DNA of 64,000 bases from Krasilnikovia cinnamomea (GCF_004217545.1 NZ_SHKY01000001.1:3844001-3908000); one strand, 5' to 3'; numbered from the stretch's first letter, positions 33,327 to 42,754 are shown. Notes: generated by a model not told the origin, from the sequence alone. Numbers and translations are program-made.

Positions 33327-35294
33327 GTGACGCAGGCCGTGCTCTGCGGCAGCACCGGCAACGATCTCGACCCGGACTCGGCCGCCCGGCTCGCCGACAG
33401 CCTGACCGCCGCGCTGCTCGAGGCCGGGGCCACCGTGCTGGTGTCCCCCGCGAGCGCCGAGGACGTGCCGGCCCAGTTGCGCCACCTCGCCGAGCTCGCG
33501 ACCGAGCACAGCCCGGACGGCGGCGGCGACGGTCAGCGCCTGATCGTGGTCGCGGACGACCTCGTCGCCCACCACAGTCTGCTGTGGACGCTGGCGACCG
33601 AGCCTGCCGGGCGCAGCACCGCCCTGGTGGCTCCGGCCGAGCACGGCGACCTGCGCGAGGATCGCGGCCGCCTGGTGGCCGCCCCGGACGGCGAGGGCAC
33701 GGTCCGGTTCCTCGGCGCGCTCTGCGTGGCCCCGGCCGACCTGCCGCTGCTGGCGTCGGCCGCGAACCGGGCCGCCGAGGCCGCCGACGAGGGTTCCGAC
33801 GCCGGGAGCGGGGTGGCCACCGGCGTCCGCAACGCCGTGGACGCGCTGCTGCCCGCCCTGCTGGACGCCGGGCTGGTGCCGGTCGCCACCCGGGTGCGGC
33901 TGCTGCGCGCCGCCCGGGTCGGCACGGACGCCGAGCTGAGCGCCGCGCGCGCCGAGGTGGCCGCGGTGGACGAGGACGCGGCCCGGCTGCGGGAGGCGGT
34001 CAAGGAACGCGACGACTTCTTCACCACGTACGCGGTGAGCAGCTGGTCGCCGCTGGTCACCCGGGCGTGTGCCCGGCTCGGTCTGACCCCGACCGCGGTG
34101 ACGTGGCTGTCTGTGCTGTTCGCGGTGGGCGCCGCGCTGGCGTTCTGGCAGGCGTCGCGGCCCGCCATGATCGCCGGGGCGGTGCTGCTGTACCTCGGCT
34201 TCGTGCTGGACTGCGTGGACGGGCAGCTGGCCCGCTACACCCGCAGCTTCGGCGCGTTCGGCGGCTGGCTGGACACGATGGCCGACCGGGCCAAGGAGTA
34301 CGTGGTCTACGCCGGTCTGGCCGCCGGGGCGGAACGCATCGGGCTGCCGTACGCGTGGCCGCTGGCGATCGCGGCGATCGTGCTGCAGACGGTCCGGCAC
34401 ATGACCGACGCCTGGTACGGGGCGCTGCACGACGAGGCGGCCGCCCGGGGCGGCGGTGCCGCGGCGGGCGGCGCGGGCGGGGTCGGCGCGCGGCTGAGCC
34501 GGGCCTCCAACCGGGTGCAGGCGGACACGGGCTCGCCGGCGTACTGGCTGAAGCGGATCGTGGTGTTCCCGATCGGCGAGCGGTGGGCGCTGATCGCGGT
34601 GCTGGCGGCAGCGACGAACGGTCGGGTGGCGCTGGCCGGGGTGCTGGCGTGGGGAGCGCTGGCGTTCGCGTACACCTTGGGGCTGCGCTCGTTGCGGGCG
34701 CTGTCGATGCGCGTCGCCGTGCTGGACCGGCCGGACCGGGCGCGGCACCGCGACGACGGCCCGCTGGTGCGGCACGTCCTCGCGCGGGCGGGCTGGCCCG
34801 CTCCGCTGGCGCTCGCCGCGGCGGCCGCGCTGGTGCCGGCGGTGCTGATCGCGGTGCTGCTCGTCGCCGCGCCGCCGGGCGGCGCGGCCCGGATCGCGCT
34901 GGCGGTCGCGGCGTTGCTCGTGCTGGGCGCCGGGCTGGCGGCCCGGGCGCCGCACGACGGGCCGCTCGACTGGCTGGTGCCCGCCGCGCTGCGTGCGGCC
35001 GAGTATCTGACCGTGGTCGCGGTCTCGCTGGTCGGCGACGTGCCCACGCCGGTCACCTACGCGCTGTTGTTCGCGCTGGCGGTGCGGCACTACGACGTCA
35101 CGGCGCGGATGGAGAAGGCGGCACCCGTGGCCGCGGCGACCGGCGCGGTGCTCGGCTGGGACGGCCGGGTGCTGCTGCTGGCGGCGGCCGGTGTGGCGGG
35201 CCTGGCGACGGACGCCGAGGCGGTGCTGGCGCTGTGGGTGGCGGGTGCGGTGGTGGTGCAGGCGGCGGTGGATCGCCGGGCCGCGCGTTCGTAA
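33327..35294 (+). CDS. CDP-alcohol phosphotransferase with DUF5941 tail
   Basis: A 655-residue membrane protein with three parts. Residues about 1-215 are soluble and start MTQAVLCGSTGNDLDPDSA, with a Rossmann-like pattern but no nucleotidyltransferase motif that I can identify. Residues about 235-430 hold a CDP-alcohol phosphatidyltransferase domain with the signature DGxxAR, eight residues, GxxxDxxxD (DCVDGQLARYTRSFGAFGGW, then LDTMAD), so the catalytic acidic residues are intact. The C-terminal part (RAAEYLTVVAVSLVGDVPTPVTYALLFALAVRHYDVTARMEK) resembles DUF5941. Such proteins make polar lipid head groups or inositol/glycerol phosphodiesters; the alcohol acceptor is unknown. The start GTG is uncertain. 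Confidence 0.85.
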   Translation: MTQAVLCGSTGNDLDPDSAARLADSLTAALLEAGATVLVSPASAEDVPAQLRHLAELATEHSPDGGGDGQRLIVVADDLVAHHSLLWTLATEPAGRSTALVAPAEHGDLREDRGRLVAAPDGEGTVRFLGALCVAPADLPLLASAANRAAEAADEGSDAGSGVATGVRNAVDALLPALLDAGLVPVATRVRLLRAARVGTDAELSAARAEVAAVDEDAARLREAVKERDDFFTTYAVSSWSPLVTRACARLGLTPTAVTWLSVLFAVGAALAFWQASRPAMIAGAVLLYLGFVLDCVDGQLARYTRSFGAFGGWLDTMADRAKEYVVYAGLAAGAERIGLPYAWPLAIAAIVLQTVRHMTDAWYGALHDEAAARGGGAAAGGAGGVGARLSRASNRVQADTGSPAYWLKRIVVFPIGERWALIAVLAAATNGRVALAGVLAWGALAFAYTLGLRSLRALSMRVAVLDRPDRARHRDDGPLVRHVLARAGWPAPLALAAAAALVPAVLIAVLLVAAPPGGAARIALAVAALLVLGAGLAARAPHDGPLDWLVPAALRAAEYLTVVAVSLVGDVPTPVTYALLFALAVRHYDVTARMEKAAPVAAATGAVLGWDGRVLLLAAAGVAGLATDAEAVLALWVAGAVVVQAAVDRRAARS

Positions 35295-35405
35295 CGCAGC
35301 GCATTGGACAGTTTCCTGCCGTGGTGACGGAGCGCGATGGATGGTCCACGCGCAGCGTGATCGATGATCTTTGTAATCGCCTGGTCACGGTGTGCAAATG
35401 GAACG

Positions 35406-35434
35406 TTCACCCGATGGCTAGGGATCAATACTGT
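35406..35434 (+). promoter_or_regulatory. Candidate promoter of the sugar ATPase gene
   Basis: TTCACC at 35406 and TACTGT at 35429 are separated by 17 bases and precede the GTG at 35508 by 74 bases. The fit to a vegetative actinobacterial promoter is fair (TAnnnT -10). The rest of the 213-base gap shows no other feature. Confidence 0.4.
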
Positions 35435-35507
35435 TGGTCACAGTAGGCCGGATCGCTCGGGCCACGTGACGGCCCGGATCACGGGTCGCACATGCAGGAG
35501 GTGGACG

Positions 35508-36809
35508 GTGTCGACCGTCGCGCTCAAGGACGTCACCAAGGTCTGGCCCGGCGGCACCCTGGCCGTCGACAGGGTCAGCATGGACGTGAACGACGGCGAG
35601 TTCCTCGTGCTGCTGGGTCCCTCCGGGTGCGGCAAGTCCACGGTCCTGCGCATGATCGCCGGGCTGGAGGACCCCACCGCGGGCGAGATCCTGCTCAACG
35701 GCGCGCCGGTCATGGACGTGCCGCCGCGCGACCGCAGCATCGCGATGGTGTTCCAGGACTTCGCGCTGTACCCGCACATGACGGTCGGCGACAACATCGG
35801 CTTCCCGCTCAAGCTCTCCGGGGTAGACCCGGCGCCCCGGATGGAACGCGTCGGCGACGTGGCCAGCGCGCTCGGCATCGCCGAGGTGCTCGGGCGTAAG
35901 CCGGGCCAGCTCTCCGGCGGCCAGCGCCAGCGGGTCGCGATGGGCCGCGCGATCGTGCGCCGCCCCGGCCTGTTCCTCATGGACGAGCCGCTGTCCAACC
36001 TGGACAGCGGCCTGCGCGCCGAGCTGCGGGCCGAGATCACCGGCCTGACCCGCGAGCTGGGCGTCACCACCATGTACGTGACGCACGACCAGGCCGAGGC
36101 GCTGACCATGGCCGACCGCGTCGCGATCATGCGCCGCGGCGTGCTGCAGGACATCGGGACCCCCACCGAGGTGTACGGCCGCCCCGCCACCCTGTACGTC
36201 GCCGCCTTCCTCGGTGCCCCCCGGATGAACCTGCTGGAAGCCCAGGTGTACGTGCACCTCGACCGGTACGTCACGCTGAACTTCGGGGAGCAGGCCCTGT
36301 ACCTGCCGTGGACCGACATCCGGGCCCGGGCGGTCGCGCGCTACCACGGCGAGCGCATCGTGGTGGGCGTGCGGGCCGAGGCGCTCACCCCGGTCTCGCC
36401 GGACACCCAGGGCGACGTGCTGCACGGCCGGATCCGCTTCCTGGAGCACCACGGGCACGAGTCGCTGGCGTTCCTGGACATCGGCGCCACCGCGATCGTC
36501 GTCGACGAGCTGGGCGGGAAGGCGCCGCAGCAGGCCGTGCCGGGCGGGGCGCTGCGCCGCGTCGGGAGCGCGCTGCAGCGCCTGACCGGGCGCGGTGAGC
36601 GCTCGGCGGTGGCCACGCTCGAACCCGCTCAGCGCACCAGCGTGCTGAACGACCCCGGACGCCATCACCGGCGTCCGGCGGAGCTGGCGGTGCGGCTGGC
36701 GCCGTACCCCGCCGTGTCGCCGGGGCACCCGCTGTCGGTCGCCGTACGCATGGACGCGCTGCACTTCTTCGACGACCGCGGGGACCGCATCGACATCGGT
36801 TGGCGCTGA
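35508..36809 (+). CDS. Sugar ABC importer ATPase, MsiK/UgpC type
   Basis: A 433-residue ABC ATPase. Walker A is GPSGCGKST (about residue 39), Q-loop VFQDFALYPHM, signature LSGGQRQRVAMGRAI, Walker B LFLMDEPLSNLD, H-loop VTHDQ. The C-terminal TOBE-like region is about 60 residues longer than the usual 370-residue family. No permease or binding-protein gene is adjacent, so it looks like a shared ATPase serving several importers, as MsiK does in Streptomyces. A phosphorylase pair for disaccharides lies 2.5 kb downstream. The GTG at 35508 follows AGGAGG. Confidence 0.92.
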   Translation: MSTVALKDVTKVWPGGTLAVDRVSMDVNDGEFLVLLGPSGCGKSTVLRMIAGLEDPTAGEILLNGAPVMDVPPRDRSIAMVFQDFALYPHMTVGDNIGFPLKLSGVDPAPRMERVGDVASALGIAEVLGRKPGQLSGGQRQRVAMGRAIVRRPGLFLMDEPLSNLDSGLRAELRAEITGLTRELGVTTMYVTHDQAEALTMADRVAIMRRGVLQDIGTPTEVYGRPATLYVAAFLGAPRMNLLEAQVYVHLDRYVTLNFGEQALYLPWTDIRARAVARYHGERIVVGVRAEALTPVSPDTQGDVLHGRIRFLEHHGHESLAFLDIGATAIVVDELGGKAPQQAVPGGALRRVGSALQRLTGRGERSAVATLEPAQRTSVLNDPGRHHRRPAELAVRLAPYPAVSPGHPLSVAVRMDALHFFDDRGDRIDIGWR

Positions 36810-36896
36810 GGGCTGTCCAATTCTTGACACCATGGTCTAGCCTCACCCGCACGTCGATGCGATGGCGTATCGACGTCACTTCCGTGAGGGGTCAGC

Positions 36897-37844
36897 ATGG
36901 CTAATTCGTCCGGGTTGTTGGTGATCGAACGCATCCTGCGGGACCGCCAGGGCATCTGGCAGCAGGTGGTGGAGGACCGGGGGCTCACCCGCCTGACCGG
37001 TCAGATGCTGATCAGTACGGTGATCGCGCTCGCCTGCTACGGCGCCGTGCTGGGCTCGTTCCACAGTGTGCTGATGGCGTTGACCTCGGCGCTGAAGCTG
37101 CCGCTGCTGTTCCTGGTCACGCTGGCCATCTGCCTGCCCACGCTGTACCTCTTCAACCTCGTCTTCGGCGCCCGGCTGTCGGTACGGCAGTCGCTGTCGC
37201 TGGTGATGGTGGCGCTGACCGTCACCGCCATGCTGGCCCTCGCGTTCGCGCCGATCAGCCTGTTCTTCCTCATCACCGCGCCGGACTACGGCTTCTTCAA
37301 GCTGCTCAACGTGGCGATCCTGGCGCTGTCGGCGCTGGTCGGGCTGCGCTTCCTGACCGGCGGCATGAAGGTGCTCAACGAGCACGGCCTGCTGGCCCCC
37401 CGCTCGGCGCAGGCCGCGCCCGCCGTCCCGCCCGTCCCGCCCGCCCCGCCCGCCGTCCCGCCCGCCGACCCGGCCGGTGCCGACCCGGCCGCGCCCGCCC
37501 AGGCCGCCGCGCCGGTGACCGTGCCCGCCAACGGCAACGGCAACGGCGGCACCGCCACGCTGACCCAGACCGTCCCCGCGCAGGCCCCGGTGCAGGTGCC
37601 GCCGGGTTACCAACTCGTCCCGCAGCCGCTCGGACGCCCGCTGCCCCGTCCCCAGGCCGCGGCCACGCCGCCGAGCATGGCGCTGCTGTACGTCTGGATC
37701 CTGCTGTTCGGTTTCGTCGGCACCCAGCTGGCCTGGACGCTGCGGCCGTTCTTCGGCAGCCCCGGCATGAAGTTCAGCCTCTACCGGGACATCGACGGCA
37801 ACTTCTACGCGGAGATCTTCCGGACCATCTCGCACCTCTTCTGA
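36897..37844 (+). CDS. Multi-pass membrane protein with proline-rich loop
   Basis: A 315-residue protein. Residues 1-35 are soluble (VIERILRDRQGIWQQVVEDR); four hydrophobic segments follow (about 37-57, 62-85, 97-125, 133-155); then a Pro/Ala-rich linker of about 90 residues (segments such as AVPPVPPAPPAVPPADPAG), a last hydrophobic helix (LLYVWILLFGFVGTQLAWTL) and a short C-terminal region with YRDIDGNFYAEIFRTISHLF. The multi-helix part resembles a Yip1-like family known from cyanobacteria and actinobacteria, of unknown function. No partner is indicated; an RsbW-like gene follows. Confidence 0.75.
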   Translation: MANSSGLLVIERILRDRQGIWQQVVEDRGLTRLTGQMLISTVIALACYGAVLGSFHSVLMALTSALKLPLLFLVTLAICLPTLYLFNLVFGARLSVRQSLSLVMVALTVTAMLALAFAPISLFFLITAPDYGFFKLLNVAILALSALVGLRFLTGGMKVLNEHGLLAPRSAQAAPAVPPVPPAPPAVPPADPAGADPAAPAQAAAPVTVPANGNGNGGTATLTQTVPAQAPVQVPPGYQLVPQPLGRPLPRPQAAATPPSMALLYVWILLFGFVGTQLAWTLRPFFGSPGMKFSLYRDIDGNFYAEIFRTISHLF

Positions 37845-37903
37845 GGCCCCCGGTCGGATTGTCGCCTGCCGTGCCGGCGTCGCAGCGCGTAGGCTGCTCG
37901 CTG

Positions 37904-38407
37904 GTGGAGGAGAGAAGTGGCTCGTGCGCGAGCCAGGAGACGCTGCGTCCGGCTGCCGGCAGGCAGGATCCGGACGCGGGTACGGCTGCGTCGCCCACCT
38001 CCGCGGGGCCGGTGCTGCTCGACCGCACGTTCGGCCGCGACGACATCACCACGGTCCGGCACGAGGTGACCGACCGCCTCACGGCGGCCGGTTTCGCGGG
38101 TGACCGCCTGCACGGCTTCGTGCTGGCGGTCAACGAGGTGATCACCAACGTCGTGCTGCACGCCGGCGGTCACGGACGCATCGTCGTCTGGGTGACCGCC
38201 GGCTCGGCGTGGTGCACCGTGACCGACTCCGGGCCGGGCATTCCGGAGCGCTTCCTCGGCCGTCCCGGTGTGCCGGAGGCGTTCGAGGTCGGCGGGCGGG
38301 GCATCTGGCTGGCACACCAGTTGTGCGACGAGGTCACGGTCGCCACCGGCCCGATCGGCACCACCATCGGGCTGCGGATCTGCCTGGGTCCAGCTCACCG
38401 GCCCTGA
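37904..38407 (+). CDS. ATP-binding anti-sigma-type kinase (RsbW-like HATPase)
   Basis: A protein of about 167 residues with a single histidine-kinase-type ATPase domain. The N box is AVNEVITNVVLHAGGHG, the G1 box TVTDSGPGIP, and the G2 box EVGGRGIWLAHQLCDEV. This compact form is that of RsbW/SpoIIAB anti-sigma kinases, which are very numerous in actinomycetes and usually act on STAS anti-anti-sigma factors; none is adjacent. The N-terminal 35 residues are poorly conserved, and the start is not certain: GTG 37904 is chosen, an in-frame TTG at 37859 is possible. Confidence 0.85.
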   Translation: MEERSGSCASQETLRPAAGRQDPDAGTAASPTSAGPVLLDRTFGRDDITTVRHEVTDRLTAAGFAGDRLHGFVLAVNEVITNVVLHAGGHGRIVVWVTAGSAWCTVTDSGPGIPERFLGRPGVPEAFEVGGRGIWLAHQLCDEVTVATGPIGTTIGLRICLGPAHRP

Positions 38408-38513
38408 GTGGAGCAACGAAACCCCACCGCGGACTTAACAGAGCGGAATCGCCGGGGAAATGTGAGCGGGCCTTTCCGCCGCGAAGTGCGGGCGGCGCGA
38501 CTACATTGGGCCA

Positions 38514-39254
38514 GTGCTCGGACTTCCACCTCATGTCACCGCCTGCCTGTTCGACCTTGACGGCGTTCTGACCCAGACCGCGCTGGTACACAACGCCGCC
38601 TGGAAGCAGACCTTCGACGCGTTCCTGCGCGACTGGTCCGCCGACCACGGGCAGGAATTCGTACCGTTCGACGAGGGCACCGACTACCACCGTTACGTCG
38701 ACGGGCGGCAGCGTGCCGACGGCGTGCGTACATTTCTCGCCTCCCGGGGTATCACTCTTCCCGAGGGCACTCCCGACGACGGTCCCGACGCAGCGACCGT
38801 CAACGGTCTCGGCAACCGCAAGAACCTGCTGGTCCTGCAGAAGATCAAAGAGGGGGCGGTGCAGGTCTACCCCGGCTCGGTGGACTACCTGAACGCCGCG
38901 AGGTCGGCCGGCCTGCGCCGCGCCGTCGTCTCGGCCAGCGCCAACTGCAAGGACGTGCTGGAGGCCGCCGGCATCGCCGACCTCCTGGAGGCGCGCGTGG
39001 ACGGCGTCACCGCCCGCGAGCACCAGCTGCCCGGCAAGCCCGCCCCGGACACCTTCCAGTACGCCGCAAAGCTGCTTGACACGCCACCCGAACATTGCGC
39101 AGTGTTCGAGGATGCCCAGGCCGGGGTTGCGGCCGGGCGCGCGGGCGGCTTCGGCATCGTCGTCGGAGTCGACCGGGTGGGCCAGGCCCAGGCGCTGCTC
39201 GACCACGGCGCCGACATCGTCGTACAAGATCTTTCCGAGCTGCTCACGCGATAG
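38514..39254 (+). CDS. Beta-phosphoglucomutase-family HAD protein
   Basis: A 246-residue HAD enzyme of the beta-phosphoglucomutase type. Motif I is FDLDGVLTQT, the cap covers about residues 20-100, motif II is AVVSASANCKD, the Lys is in LPGKPAPDTF and motif IV is VFEDAQAGVAAGRAGGF. It converts beta-glucose 1-phosphate to glucose 6-phosphate. The next gene, 52 bases downstream, encodes a GH65 phosphorylase that produces exactly this sugar phosphate, so the two form a disaccharide phosphorolysis pathway. The start is GTG. Confidence 0.93.
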   Translation: MLGLPPHVTACLFDLDGVLTQTALVHNAAWKQTFDAFLRDWSADHGQEFVPFDEGTDYHRYVDGRQRADGVRTFLASRGITLPEGTPDDGPDAATVNGLGNRKNLLVLQKIKEGAVQVYPGSVDYLNAARSAGLRRAVVSASANCKDVLEAAGIADLLEARVDGVTAREHQLPGKPAPDTFQYAAKLLDTPPEHCAVFEDAQAGVAAGRAGGFGIVVGVDRVGQAQALLDHGADIVVQDLSELLTR

Positions 39255-39306
39255 CAGTCTCGACAGATTCACAGACTCTCTCCTTCGCATTACGAGAGGC
39301 ACTACC

Positions 39307-41676
39307 GTGATCCGTGAACGGGCCTATCCCGTCGACCCTTGGCACATCCGGGAGACGCGACTGGACCTGGACCTGCTGGCCCAGTCCGAGTCGGTCTTCG
39401 CGCTGTCCAACGGCCACATCGGGATACGCGGGAATCTCGAGGAGGGCGAGCCGCACGGCCTGCCCGGCACGTACCTGAACTCGTTCTACGAGCTGCGGCC
39501 GCTGCCGTACGCCGAGGCGGGGTACGGCTTCCCCGAGTCCGGCCAGACGATGATCAACGTGACGAACGCCAAGCTGATGCGGCTGCTCGTCGACGACGAA
39601 CCCCTCGACGTCCGGTACGGCGACCTGCGCTCCCACGAGCGCGTCCTCGACCTGCGCGCCGGGACCCTGGAACGCACCGCCGAATGGGTGTCGCCCTCCG
39701 GGCAGGCGATCCGGATCCGCACCGTCCGGCTGGTCTCCTTCACCCAGCGCGCCGTCGTCGCGTTCCTGTACGAGGTCGAGCCGCTGCACGCCTCGGCCCG
39801 GCTGATCCTGCAGTCGGAGCTGGTCGCCAACGAGCAGCTGCCGCCCATGAGCAAGGACCCGCGGGTCGCCGCGGTGCTGGATCACCCGCTGCAGGCCGAG
39901 GAGATGCTGGAGCAGCGCACCGGCGGCCTGCTGGTGCACCGCACGAAGGCCAGCGATCTGCGGATGGCCGCGGCGATGGAGCACCTCGTGGAGGCGCCCG
40001 GCCGGCACGCGGTCACCACCGAGGGCCACCCGGACTGGCTGCGCACCACGGTGGCCTGCAAGCTCGAACCGGGCCAGCGGCTGCGCGTGGTCAAGCTCGC
40101 CGCGTACGGGTGGTCCAGCAACCGCTCGCTGCCCGCCGTCCGCGACCAGGTCGGCGCCGCGCTGGCCAGTGCCCGGCTGGACGGCTGGGACGGCCTGGTC
40201 GAGGCCCAGCGCGAATACCTGGACCAGTTCTGGGACCACTCCGACGTCAAGGTCGAGGGCGACCCGGAGGTGCAGCAGGCGGTGCGCTTCGGGCTGTTCC
40301 ACACGCTGCAGGCCGGTGCCCGCGCCGAGCAGCGGCCGATCGGCTCGAAAGGTCTGACCGGCCCGGGGTACGACGGGCACACGTTCTGGGACGCCGAGAC
40401 GTTCGTGCTGCCCGCGCTGACCTACACCCAGCCCTCCGCGGCGGCCGACGTGCTGCGCTGGCGGCACTCGACCCTGGACCTGGCCCGGGAGCGGGCGCAG
40501 ACCCTGGGGCTGCAGGGCGCCGCGTTCCCGTGGCGCACGATCCGCGGCCAGGAGTGCTCGGCGTACTGGCCCGCGGGCACGGCCGGGTTCCACATCGGGG
40601 CGGACATCGCCGACGCGGTGCGCCGGTACGTGCAGGCCACCGGCGACCTCGACTTCGAGCGCGAGATCGGGCTGGAGCTGCTGGTCGAGACGGCCCGGTT
40701 GTGGCGCTCGCTGGGCCACCACGACCGGCACGGCCGGTTCCACATCGACGGGGTCACCGGGCCGGACGAGTACACGGCCGTGGTCGACGACAACGTCTAC
40801 ACCAACCTGATGGCGCAGCAGAACATGTTCGCCGCCGCCGACGCCTGCCAGCGGCACCCGGAGGTGGCCCGCAGGCTGGGGGTGGACGAGGAGGAGTCGG
40901 CGTCGTGGCGGGACGCGGCCGCCTCCGTGCACATCCCGTACGACCGGGAGCTGGGGGTGCACCAGCAATCGGAGGGCTTCACCCGGCTACAGGAGTGGGA
41001 CTTCGAGAACACCCCGCCGGAGGCGTACCCGCTGCTGCTGAACTACCCGTACTTCGACCTGTACCGCAAGCAGGTGATCAAGCAGGCGGATCTGGTCATG
41101 GCGATGTACGTGCGCGGCGACGCGTTCACCCCGGAGGAGAAGGCCCGCAACTTCGCGTACTACGAGGCCCGGACCGTCCGCGACTCGTCGCTGTCGGCCT
41201 GCATCCAGGCGGTCCTGGCCGCCGAGGTGGGGCACCTGGAGCTGGCCCACGACTATCTCGGCGAGGCCGCCCTGATGGACCTGCACGACCTGCACCGCAA
41301 CGCCCGCGACGGGGTGCACGTGGCGTCCCTGGCGGGGTCGTGGATCGCGCTGGTCGCCGGGCTGGGCGGGATGCGGGACTTCAACGGTCAGCTGTCGTTC
41401 GCGCCCCGGCTGCCGAGCCGGATCAACCGGCTCGACTTCTCGCTGCTCTGGCACGGCAAGCGGCTGCGGGTCGACGTGACGCCGGAGGAGGTGACGTACT
41501 CGCTGCGCAACGGCGGCGGGGCGGCCCGGCTGGAGCTGGTGCACCACGGCAAGGAGATCGAGGTGACGCAGGTCAAGCCGGTTACCGTACCGATCCCGGA
41601 GGCGCCGCCGATCGGCGCCGCGCCGCGCCAGCCCGCGGGCCGCGCGCCGGTGCGCCGGGTCGGCGCCGGCGGCTGA
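39307..41676 (+). CDS. GH65 disaccharide phosphorylase
   Basis: A 789-residue glycoside hydrolase family 65 enzyme. The N-terminal beta-sandwich (residues about 1-270) starts RERAYPVDPWHIRETRLD. The (alpha/alpha)6 barrel contains GYDGHTFWDAETFVLPAL and the general-acid Glu in VTGPDEYTAVVDDNVYTN, and the phosphate-loop region follows near HIPYDRELGVHQQSEGF. GH65 members are maltose, trehalose or kojibiose phosphorylases that release beta-glucose 1-phosphate; the disaccharide cannot be assigned. It pairs with the beta-phosphoglucomutase gene upstream. The GTG at 39307 follows GAGAGG. A strong terminator follows the stop. Confidence 0.95.
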   Translation: MIRERAYPVDPWHIRETRLDLDLLAQSESVFALSNGHIGIRGNLEEGEPHGLPGTYLNSFYELRPLPYAEAGYGFPESGQTMINVTNAKLMRLLVDDEPLDVRYGDLRSHERVLDLRAGTLERTAEWVSPSGQAIRIRTVRLVSFTQRAVVAFLYEVEPLHASARLILQSELVANEQLPPMSKDPRVAAVLDHPLQAEEMLEQRTGGLLVHRTKASDLRMAAAMEHLVEAPGRHAVTTEGHPDWLRTTVACKLEPGQRLRVVKLAAYGWSSNRSLPAVRDQVGAALASARLDGWDGLVEAQREYLDQFWDHSDVKVEGDPEVQQAVRFGLFHTLQAGARAEQRPIGSKGLTGPGYDGHTFWDAETFVLPALTYTQPSAAADVLRWRHSTLDLARERAQTLGLQGAAFPWRTIRGQECSAYWPAGTAGFHIGADIADAVRRYVQATGDLDFEREIGLELLVETARLWRSLGHHDRHGRFHIDGVTGPDEYTAVVDDNVYTNLMAQQNMFAAADACQRHPEVARRLGVDEEESASWRDAAASVHIPYDRELGVHQQSEGFTRLQEWDFENTPPEAYPLLLNYPYFDLYRKQVIKQADLVMAMYVRGDAFTPEEKARNFAYYEARTVRDSSLSACIQAVLAAEVGHLELAHDYLGEAALMDLHDLHRNARDGVHVASLAGSWIALVAGLGGMRDFNGQLSFAPRLPSRINRLDFSLLWHGKRLRVDVTPEEVTYSLRNGGGAARLELVHHGKEIEVTQVKPVTVPIPEAPPIGAAPRQPAGRAPVRRVGAGG

Positions 41677-41688
41677 GCCGAGCATGCG

Positions 41689-41719
41689 AACGGCCCCCGT
41701 CCGCCGGACGGGGGCCGTT
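41689..41719. terminator. Strong hairpin terminator between convergent genes
   Basis: The sequence AACGGCCCCCGTCCG at 41689-41703 is exactly mirrored at 41705-41719, then TTCG follows. The stem lies 13 bases after the GH65 stop and 16 bases from the stop of the convergent secreted-protein gene, so it can serve both. Confidence 0.88.
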
Positions 41720-41734
41720 TCGTGTGCTGGTGCC

Positions 41735-42754
41735 TCAGAGCAACGACACGTGTACGTGGTCGGTGTGCGCGCTCGGCCCGTGGTACGACTTCCAGCCGGT
41801 CGCCGGGAACCAGATCTGTTTGAACCAGATCACGTAGTAGATCCCGAGCCGGTCGGCGTTGCGGACCAGGAAGGCCATGAGGTTGTTGCCGTACTCCCTC
41901 ATGTCCTTGTTGTGCGCGACCGAGAACCCGCTCTTCTGCAGCGACCAGTCGCAGGCGCGGCCCTTCGGGTGCTCGAACGGCCCGCCGTTGCGGTGACAAC
42001 CGACGAAGCGGTTGAAGCCGGCCTTGCGCACCTCTTTGTAGAGGTGATTGGTACGCGGTGTGACGCAGCCGCCTGCGGGCGAGGGGTCGTTGACCGTGCA
42101 GCCCTCGGGGGAGAAGCCGCCGTCGGAGTTGCGCGGGGCGGGCGCGGCGATCGGTGACTTGGCCACCACGAAGCCGCCCGTGAGGCTCTTGCCGCCGACC
42201 AGGGCGAGCGCCTTGTCGGCGGTCTCCTTCTGCTTCTTCATCGCGGCGAGGTTCTGCTGCTGTTCCTTGATCTCGGCGTCCAGCCGGGCCTTGGTCCGGG
42301 TGACCTCGTCGATCGCGGTGTTCAGCTCGTGCAGCTTCTCGTCGTTGATCGAGTTGATCTCTTCGAGCGAGATGGCCTTCCTGAGGAAGGTGTCCGAGCT
42401 GTCCGCGTTGAGCAGATAGCTCATGGCCGACAGGTTCCCGGTGCGGTACTGCTGCCCGGCGACCGCGCCGACCTCGGGGATCAGCCGGTCGCGCTTGGCC
42501 TCCGCGTTGCGCACGTCGATGGCGAGCGCCAGCTGGGTCTTCGTCGACTTCGCGACGGCTGCCTTGGCGGCGACGAAGCGCCGGTTGGTCGACTCCATCA
42601 CGTCGCTGAGCATCGGGCTGTCCTTGCCCTCGTCGGGCACGGCGCTGCCGCTGCCGGGCTCCGCGCTGGCCGGGGCGGCCGGCGCGACGAGCATCGCCAA
42701 CGCGACGAGCGGTGCCAGGGCCACGGTCAGCCACCGGCGGTGTCTAGCCGTCAT
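41735..42754 (-). CDS. Secreted coiled-coil protein with ARB_07466-type metallopeptidase-like domain
   Basis: A 339-residue secreted protein. Residues 1-31 are a signal peptide (VALAPLVALAMLVAPAAPASA). Residues about 45-170 form coiled coils with KAKRDRLIPE-like heptads, as in cell-wall hydrolase regulators. The C-terminal domain (from GCTVNDPSPAGGCVTPRTNHLY) contains EHPKGRACDWSL and SAHTDHVHVSL. The spacing H-x6-D ... HxH is that of LAS/M15 zinc peptidases, so peptidoglycan peptidase activity is plausible. It is paralogous to the protein at 43328-44365 and is preceded by a c-di-AMP riboswitch. The ATG is preceded by GGAAGGAA. Confidence 0.88.
   Translation of the reverse strand: MTARHRRWLTVALAPLVALAMLVAPAAPASAEPGSGSAVPDEGKDSPMLSDVMESTNRRFVAAKAAVAKSTKTQLALAIDVRNAEAKRDRLIPEVGAVAGQQYRTGNLSAMSYLLNADSSDTFLRKAISLEEINSINDEKLHELNTAIDEVTRTKARLDAEIKEQQQNLAAMKKQKETADKALALVGGKSLTGGFVVAKSPIAAPAPRNSDGGFSPEGCTVNDPSPAGGCVTPRTNHLYKEVRKAGFNRFVGCHRNGGPFEHPKGRACDWSLQKSGFSVAHNKDMREYGNNLMAFLVRNADRLGIYYVIWFKQIWFPATGWKSYHGPSAHTDHVHVSLL

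Noticed and set aside
36824..36829. A perfect TTGACA before the proline-rich membrane protein gene.
   Set aside because: No -10 lies at 16-19 bases, so it was not called a promoter.
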